DNA of 64,000 nt from Sebastes aleutianus. Lineage: Eukaryota; Chordata; Actinopteri; Perciformes; Sebastidae. The translations under genes were made by a program, and so were the position numbers. Shown here piece after piece: positions 52,101-61,100 of the stretch; the first letter of the stretch is position 1; each line of letters starts with the position of its first letter. Location of the stretch: contig CAKAKS010000032.1 in assembly GCA_916700875.1 (NCBI GenBank), positions 9,239,001 to 9,303,000 on the forward strand. Direction: 5' to 3'. The notes beneath the pieces are model-generated. The model saw nothing but the letters and a program-made list of their open reading frames with translations, did not search any database and was not told the origin of the DNA.

Positions 52101-55100
52101 AGGTAGGAACGGGCGGTACACGATGAAATGCTGCACAGCCTGAGCCTCATTTCTCACATTTTTTACTTCATCTGCTGGAGCTTTCTGGTGTTGGTTTGAA
52201 CTAGTTAGCGGCAGTGTGTATCTGAACCTCATGCTGGAAGCTACCAAATTTGCTCATTATGGCTCACTTTTTTTTTTTTTTGTGAGATTTGAATGTTGGT
52301 CAGAACTGTCCGGTGTGAAGGGAAATGTGCAAATGACATCCAATAATAAAAGGAGACCACTGTGAAGCTTTGTCTAACGATGCATGACTCAGAAAGCACA
52401 CTCTTGCGCAGCTGGAGAGAAACCGCCTGTGACAACAGCCTCACAAAAAACTATTGATGTGTTCACAGCAGCCATACATGGCACACATACACACACAGCA
52501 TCGTGATGTGTGAAATACCTTTAACAGAAAACAAGTCTGTTTCACAAAATGTCTTGTTTGTACGCGAATCCTAACAAGGATATTTTTAAAAAACTCCTGC
52601 CTGAGAGCCCTCATTAGTTTCTGACAGCCGAGCAGCTGTGGCTACAGGCCATGTAGCGCTATGTAAAGCACAGCCAGACTGAATTTAACATAACTTCCTT
52701 GCAACCGATGAAAAGTTTCTGGTACTAAATGATGGTTGTTTTTTTTCAGCTGAGCTGCCTGCCGGGTCACTGTCGCACATCAGAGGAGCTGAAATACACC
52801 ATGACCCGACTGGCCATGGACGGAGTTGACCTCTTCGTTGTGGAGCACGGCTGCGCTGCAAACATAAAGGTATTTAGCACCAACCATTTATGTATAGTAT
52901 TTTAAAGAGGACCTACTGTATTATGCTTTTGTGCTTTTTCCCTCTCCTTTAGTGTGTTGTGTAGTGTTTTGTGCATGTAAAAGGTCTGCAAAGTTACACA
53001 GCCCAAAGTCCAAAGAAACACTGCTCCTGAACTGCCTGAAACACCTTGCTTGAAGTTCGTTCTCTTCTGTAACGTGGTGATGTCACCAAGTAACACATTT
53101 GCATAATACCTCCCTAGAGGCTAGTTTGGCTTGCCCTCAAACAAACTAGTTACAGCGGAACTGGAACGGAGTCCAAAGAGTTTGGTTTGGTTGACCAATC
53201 ACAACAGTGGGCCAGTTGACCAATCAGAGCAGACTCAAACAGAGCATTTCAGACAGAGGGTCAAAAGAGGTGTTACAGCACTGCTGCTATGAGAAAAGCA
53301 AAGCGTTTTTTGAACATTAAAGTATGTAAACATGTTCTTGTAGAAACCCAAAATACAAGTACGCACCTTAAAATAAGCACAATAGGTCCTCTTTAACTCA
53401 AGATATGTATTTATAGCAGTTTAAATCCATGTCAGTTTGTGAATATGCTGTTTGATTTGTGTGTAAATATCTTTCATTTTTCCTCCCCCCTTCCACCCCA
53501 GACGGCTATCATTCGCGTAGCCAACTGCAACCTGCACAACCAGGCGGTGGGAGAAGGCATCAGCGCAGTGGTGCAGGACGTAAACATCCGGCAGTACATT
53601 GAGCAGCAGCAGCACAGCGAGGCGACCAGGCTGCAGCCGGCCGGGCAGGGTCAAGGTCTGGGTCAGCCGTTAGGTCTCGGTCAGCCCCCTTTGCTGCGAC
53701 GCTCTGTCTGGCTGGAGGCGGGTTCAGTCAACTTGAACCTCATCACGGCGGACATCGCCCTGGCTGCCGACCATCCAGCCAAATGTGAAGTCCAGAGGCA
53801 TTTTCTGGAGCAACACGACGCTCACTCCAAAAGGTAGAAAACAAACTGTCATGTGTTATTTGCTTTTTCAAGCACTTCTCACATTGCGTGTGTCCCTCAG
53901 CTACCCGAGAGCAGCTTTTCAGCATTGTGGTTCTTTCTTCTACTTCTTGTTTATATCATTGGCCACTATTGTTCACCTTTATTTCTTTTTTTTTTTACAT
54001 TATTTCCTTTTATTTGGGATCACAATACAGCAACAGTTCACACAGTCATCTTTTGTTTTACTTTTACAGAATGATCCAATTTGATTTAGATTTTTATCAT
54101 CATTTGATATAAAGAAAATATAAAATAAATAAATTAAATACACAAATTTAAATAAAAGAAGGGCGCTTTCTCTTGATGGGGTGTCTTGTTTAAGTCATGT
54201 CTTTGTAACTGCTTTTCTATCCGCTACACTCAGTTTTCCAAATAAGTATTTGTTTTAATATTTGTGGATGTAGAAAGTAGACGCCCAAAAACAGAGTTTT
54301 TCCCAATTAAAAGCAATATTTGTCCCAAATATGGTCACTAATTCTGTATAAATCTCACGCCAAAAAGTATTTACTTTCGGACCTGCCCAAAACACGTGGT
54401 AGTAATTGGCTTCCTGGGGAGCCAAAATTTCTCCAGCAGCTGGAAGAGCCTGAGTGGTGAGATTTCTGAGCAGTTTTATTTATTTAATTTGTGAATTTGT
54501 TTAATGAAGGGACAGCGGTGATGTTAAAAACACTGTTTACAGAAAAAAGTACATGCTGAAACTTCTCTTTGATGTAGAAATGACTCACTGGCTGTATCAC
54601 ACCTCTTTATAATGAGTCACTGATACCGTCATAAGATGTTCAGCACATAATGTAATATAGGTCTATTTAAACAAAGCGAGATGATTCATTTGCTGTTGTG
54701 TACAGTGATCCAGCTCATGATGTGTGATAATCAGCTGGTGGACTACTGTGATAATGGATTCAACATAATTCATAAAAAGGTCTGCAGGGAGCCGTTATAG
54801 GCGCAGATGTTCTTGTCTGGCTTGTAATTGGACGTGATGTTTCTTATTACTTTAGCTAAACGAACTGGACGTAGGTTATGCAAAATGGTAAAGAAAATAT
54901 GTATGTATGTACGCTTATGATTCTAGGGAGTGTATGCCGATGCAGAACCAAGTTCTGGAAACAAAGAAGGAGGTAATAAGCAATTATCAGATATTGACAG
55001 GGAGACCAGTGCAACATTTTATCTCCCAAGTGCCTGGTATGTCTGCAAGACTGGACAAAATCTTGCACACATACAGCAACTACAAAGTATTACATGACCG

Positions 55101-58100
55101 CGCCCACTTCGGAGACAGGGAGTCAACCATTTCAAGCCATTGGCAGAGCTTGTAATGCGTCATCTTTGTTATAGAGCATCTTTGACTGCGTGCACAAAGC
55201 TTTTCAGACATGACTGACACAAATACTGATAAAATGAAATAACTTAAAAAAGAAGTAAAATAATTAATACATTTTTACTATTAATATTTCTCAGGATTTT
55301 AGAGAGATGGCCAAATTTGTTTTTATATGTTTAAAAAAAAAAGAAGGATATTTTAAAAATCTACATTTGAGTAAATATTTTACCAGCAGAATCAAATTAT
55401 TTACAGGATATTTAACCTTTGTTTCATTATAATACATTTGTTCTTCCAAATATGTGAGTGTCCTTTCTTTACAGAGATTGTATAAAGGCAATAAAGTATG
55501 TCCTTTAATATTTGATACGACTCATGAGTTTGCCGTTACTTACCATTCCTCCTTGGCATTGAGGAGTTGCACGTTCTTTGGCGTTCTTTCGGTAACACTT
55601 GTTGACTTCTTGCTTCCTCGAATTTTTTGTTTGTACGCCCCCTGCCGTTTTTGGAGAGTACTGCAATGAACAAAGTGTTGAACATAAATGCCTTTGTGCA
55701 TGCTCGTAGCTCGCGCACCATCTGGTGGAGGCCCACACCACGATGTCTCTGTATAAACAAGGCTTCAGTCTCTTTCAGCGACCCCACTACCTGTTTTTGT
55801 TTGCTGCATTCTTCATCATTCTCTTTGATAATCTCTCCCTTTAACCCTCCTCTCCTCAGACTCTGGTTCCTGTGGCCAGAAGAGGGTGGCATTCGCAACA
55901 AGCGCAGCAGGAACCGCTGTGGCTGCCTCGGGGGCTGCAGGTTCTTCGGAGGTACCAACATGGGCCTGGAATTCTTCAAGCTCGAGGAGCTGACGCCGTC
56001 CTCCTCGTCTGCGTTCTCCTCTTCCAGCGCCGAGCCAGACATGTCTTATGGCCAGTCGTTGCTACAGCCGGGGGAGTGGATTATTACCAAGGAAACGCCC
56101 AAAGTGGATGGTATGCATTTGCAAAGATTTAATATAGATTTCCTGATCCCCAGGGTTGCTTGAGGGTTTTTTCTGTAGGCCCCCCAAGCGAAATTAAGTA
56201 TAGTTAAAATCTGCAATGTTAAATTCATCTGCTCTTCCCATAAGGGGGCTCCTGGGAGTAATATTGCAGGGTTTATCTAGGGGTTTATTTCAAGGGAATT
56301 TTGAATAATATATTGAGCTTTTTATCATTATCTTATCTGCCTAATCGATAATCTTAGAACTATAAAATATAGAATGTATGCACGGCGTGCAAAATACTGA
56401 ATGTAACATACTGATGCAGAAAAAAATTCTCAACAGTTACTAAACCAAATGTTTGTTTTCTTAGGGAGAGTCGTGGGACTGAAGACGGACACACACTCGC
56501 CCTGCCTGCCTCCCGAGCTGCCAGAGAGGCGTGGTCAGCAACACCTCAGTCTCCAGGTGCCCCAGCGCTCCCACAGCTCCGCCTCTTCCTCTGAAGAAAA
56601 TAGCACCTCTAGTGCCGCGTTGCCCCTGCTGGCCGGAGAGAGGGACACTCCCTCGCCAAGCACGGAGGAACGCATGTTCCCCATGAACGGCAAAAGCCCT
56701 GCTGAGTGAGTAACATCGACATACTGTGAATATCAAGCGGTCAGAGCAAGTACAGTAGGAACCACTACAGGGCAGGATTTTCAGCGAGGGTGTTGTTACT
56801 CTTTATTTCTTTTTATTACCTCTGACACCCACAATAAACTTGTTTTTGTCTTTTTTTAGGGGGTCTTTAGGGGGAGATAGCAGGTCAACAGTAGATGTCA
56901 CATAGAAGTGGTGTACATCATCTGAAAGCTGGGAACCTGAAGATTAATTTGAAATGCAGCTCAGCCAGTTTTTCCTCGCCAAAATTTAGCCTAATTTTGG
57001 AGCGAGCATTATTTAACCTCCTTCCCGAAAAGCTAGCATGACATATTACCGATGGATTCCTTAAATTTTCTCATATCTGTAGCTTCACTCTAGCTTTAAA
57101 ACTGAACCTGCTAAATCCTCTGAAAGACAGTAAAGTCGGTCTGGAATGCAGGCAGGTCTCAGGTGGTTAAATGCAATATAATCTAATTTTAATGCCCTCA
57201 AACAGTCATTTATCAGAATGTTATTTTCTCCTCTCTCTGCGCAGAACCCTAGGAGACGTCCCGGAGGTCTCACCAGTCTCACCCAACAGCTCACAGGATC
57301 GCTCCTCAGTGCGCTCCCCCCTCTGCTCCCCTCTCAAGCGCCAGTCCTCCGTGCACTCGGGTCGACTGGGCAGCACCAAGAGCCTGTCAGCCGCCGTCTT
57401 CACCGACAAGCCTCCGCCAGTCCTTGCAGGAGGCGTCCAGTTCAGCAGCGAGGTCTCCCGCAGCGACGAGAACGTCCTGGATTCGCCACGCCAGCGCAGG
57501 AGCTACGGCTCCTTCCCCTTCACGCCCTCGGCGGACTCCAACACCTTCCACCAGTACCGCTCCGCAGACTCCAGCATGTCCGTGGCCGACAGCGAGGCCT
57601 ACTTCTCGGCCGCCGAGGACTTTGAGCCCATAAGCAGCGCCGACGAGGGTCCGGGGACGTACCCGGGCCGCAAGAAGAAGAGGAGGCAGCAGATGCAGCA
57701 GCCGCAGCAGCCCCCGTATCACATGGAGAACTACAGGTCAGCTTGAATGTGCTTTAGTAAATGGGAGTGAAGAATATTGAGCTTGGCTTCAGTGGAACTC
57801 GCAAAAAAGTTCTCAAAGTTAAAGGGGTTGGAACATTTGAGAGGAGACTGGGTGGATGGTCAGATCAAGAAGTACAAAGCTAAGCACGGGATTAAGGTGA
57901 TGGTAGAGTCTAGACAGCTCGCAGTAACATCAAAGAGTCTCTCATTTCTCATCTGTAAGAGCAGATGAATTAATGACCTGTCTAGCAAGTCCTGACTTGA
58001 ATTGCTTGAAGTTTTACCCTTTTAAATGCTGCTAAAGGAGCCATTCTGAAGGATTTGCGATTTGCGATTTACGTTTTGAGATTGCGATTAATGCAGGAAT

Positions 58101-61100
58101 TCGATTTTTCATGAAGTGTCTCCCTTCTTAGGGATGTTACTGTGAAATTTCAAAGGTATTATTGTAGTGTAGTGAAAAGATTACACGGTCTTGTACTTGG
58201 AAACCATTATAGATTAGAATGAAAAACAAGCAGCGTCATATAACTTCTGATGACTCACACTGACATCTTTGCAACGATTGTGAAATGTTTTTATGGCACA
58301 ATATGCAGGAATACATTAACCGTGTTATGGCATTTTTATGTTTAATACCCAACAAGTTTTGCATTTCATTGTGTTAAGCAACTTGCCCCTCAGCTGAACA
58401 CGTTGCAGCTTTTCATTTATTACTTTCGATTCGATCATTCAAGGATGGATGTGATGTAGAGGGGTTGTAGCAAATGAGATGTTTGATCCATGGGCAGCCA
58501 CTTACTGCCGCTGTGTTTTCGCAAATTGGATTTCAGTCTTTGCTCTGCTACTACCTTGTCATTTTTCTATTACCCAAAAATGTTCTCACATTGATTGCAA
58601 CACGCTTTTTGATTGATATAGCCTCCACACAAACACACATAATCAATTCAGTCTTGTGAAAGGTTTCAACCGGCACAAACCTGTGGAAACGTAAAGGCTG
58701 AATTCAAGAACATATAAAACCATGTACAGAAAAGTGGTACCATAGATTCTGGCTGGCATCCTGGTTAAAAAGGTGCTTAATGTGGCCATTCTTAAAGGGA
58801 TAGATTGGATATTTTGAAGTGGTGTTGTAAAAGGTACTTATCCATAGTAGGTGTATTACTTACAATAGATGACGGTCATCATGCCACCAGTTTGGAGAAG
58901 CAGACAGGAGTACTGACGTGGGATCAAAGCAATGTACTGCTGTGGACGGGGCCGGCAGCAAAAACGCATTTTAGCCACCTAAAATAAAGGCCCACCTAAA
59001 AAAAAATCAATATCAGTTATAGTGTACGCTATATAAAGAATATTTTCACCGCTTTACCTTTCCGTCAGACTGCCTTTTCCGGCAGGTAAATGAAGCTGTT
59101 ATCTGGTGCTTTAAAGCCATGAGACTCCATTGACTAAAACAGTAAATTTACCTTGCAGTATACAGGAGTTGCTGGTCTACCGCTGCCTCGATCTGTTAGA
59201 TTGTTTGTGTTATTGTGAAACACACCAAAGTCATACACTTGTAATCTATATTCACGATTTGCTTGGCTGTAACTGTATAACCCCCCCCCCCCAGCCGGAG
59301 CTCCATCTACCACAGTGTCGAGGGTCCCCTCACCTACGTTCTCAACGGGGAGCTGATCACTGAGCCACGTCCCCTGCCCATGCCCCCGATGCTGCCCCCG
59401 CTGCCGCCCCAGCCCCTGCCCAGCCACACATCCCAGGCCTCCTTCGTCTCAGCCCTGGCCATGGAGGAGGAGAGCTCAGTGGAGGCGGAGAAGACGGCTG
59501 AACCCGGACCTGTAACCCGCCAGCCCCACGTCATGGCGTGCTACCAGAGCTACCTAGCCCACTACCAGGTAATGCTTTTTATGAAAGCATAAACTGTGCT
59601 AATGCCTAGCCTGTTTATTTTCTGCCTGTGATTACTTCTTTGGTTCAATTAAAACTCTCTTTTCTTCTTCACCTCCGCCAGGTCTCAAATTGGTCCGTCA
59701 AGCAGCCCACCAATAAGAGGACCTCCAAGTCTTCTCTGCACCGCCCCTTAGATTTGGACACACCTACCAGCGAGGAGAGCGCCGCCTCCTTTGACCAGCT
59801 CTCCGTTCCCAGCTTTAAGGTCTTTGACTAATAACTAACAGTCTTTGTGTGCATGTAGTGAGCTTATTGGCTAAATCAGCATGTAATGCTATAGTTGAAC
59901 TTCAGAATGTTGTTTTGATATTGGCTGTTAAAATGGTTAAATGGTATGTGCTCATCCCCATTACACCCAGGACATCTGTTTTAGGGTGTAACATTTTCTT
60001 TTATATTACAGGTGATAAAGCAGGGCCTCTCAGCCAGCTCTCTACTGGACAGAGGACTTCAGCTGATGGGAGAGAACAACAGGTATTTAAGACACATTGT
60101 TTTCACCCAGCTTACCCTTAGTATTTACAGTCAAAACCTATCCACTCAAGAAAGGGTATGTATTTACAGTCAAAACCTATCCACTCAAGAAAGGGTGTTT
60201 TTTGTATTTGTCTATCTCCGTATACTCAACAGCACCCAAAGTATGTGTTGCTTCACACTGTCCTTTCAAGTAGCAACATATTCTGTGTTTTTTATTATTA
60301 AACAGGACCTATTATGCTCATTTTCAGGTGCATACTTGTATTTTGGGTTTCTACTAGAACATGTTTACATGCTTTAATGTTCAAAATACGCTTTCATTTT
60401 CTCATACCGGCCCAGTCTGCTCTGATTCGTCAGCTGGCCCACTCTGTTGTGATTGGTCAACTTAACTAAATTCTTCGGACTCCAGCTCCACTCTGACTAA
60501 CTTTGTTTGAGGGCGTGTCAAACTAGCCGTTTTGCAGGTATCATGCAAATGTGTTACTTGGTGACATCACCACGTTACGGAAGAAAAGGCGGGACTTCAA
60601 GCAAGGCGTTTCAGGCAGTTCAGGAGCAGTGTTTCTGTGGGGGAGAATAACTCCCTTTTACATGCACAAAAAAACGATATAACACATGGAAAGGGAAAAA
60701 GCACAAAAACATAATAGGTCCTCTTTAATATATAATGTATGATCAGAGATTTTCTCTTTGTTCCTCCACAGTACACCATATACCCCACTGGATAAGAGGG
60801 CCATGGAGAACACAGATGAGGACACCACGACAGATGACTGGACTCTGGAGCAGCCCTTGGCTCAGACCAGGACCACTGCCATCGTGGAGGTGAAGGGAGC
60901 CGTCAATGTGGTGCTCACCCCCCTTGTGGCTGAATCCCTGGACAGGTATTCTATGCTTCATGTAGTTTTATTTCATCAGTGCTTGTTGTTTAAAGGGATA
61001 GTTCAGATGCTCCATAGTCACTGTATTATCTACAGTACATGACGATCGGCACGCTCCCAGTTTGGAGAGGCAGACAGCAGTACCGGCAAGGGAGAAAATC

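Noticed and set aside
55627..56163. 178-codon open frame over bltp1 exon 26
   Set aside because: Residues from 55860 to 56110 are the exon; the extension on each side is intron translated by chance, with a good splice acceptor and donor at the boundaries.
57218..57722. Alternative-frame open stretches over exon 28
   Set aside because: They overlap the long GC-rich exon, whose reading frame is fixed by phase on both sides.
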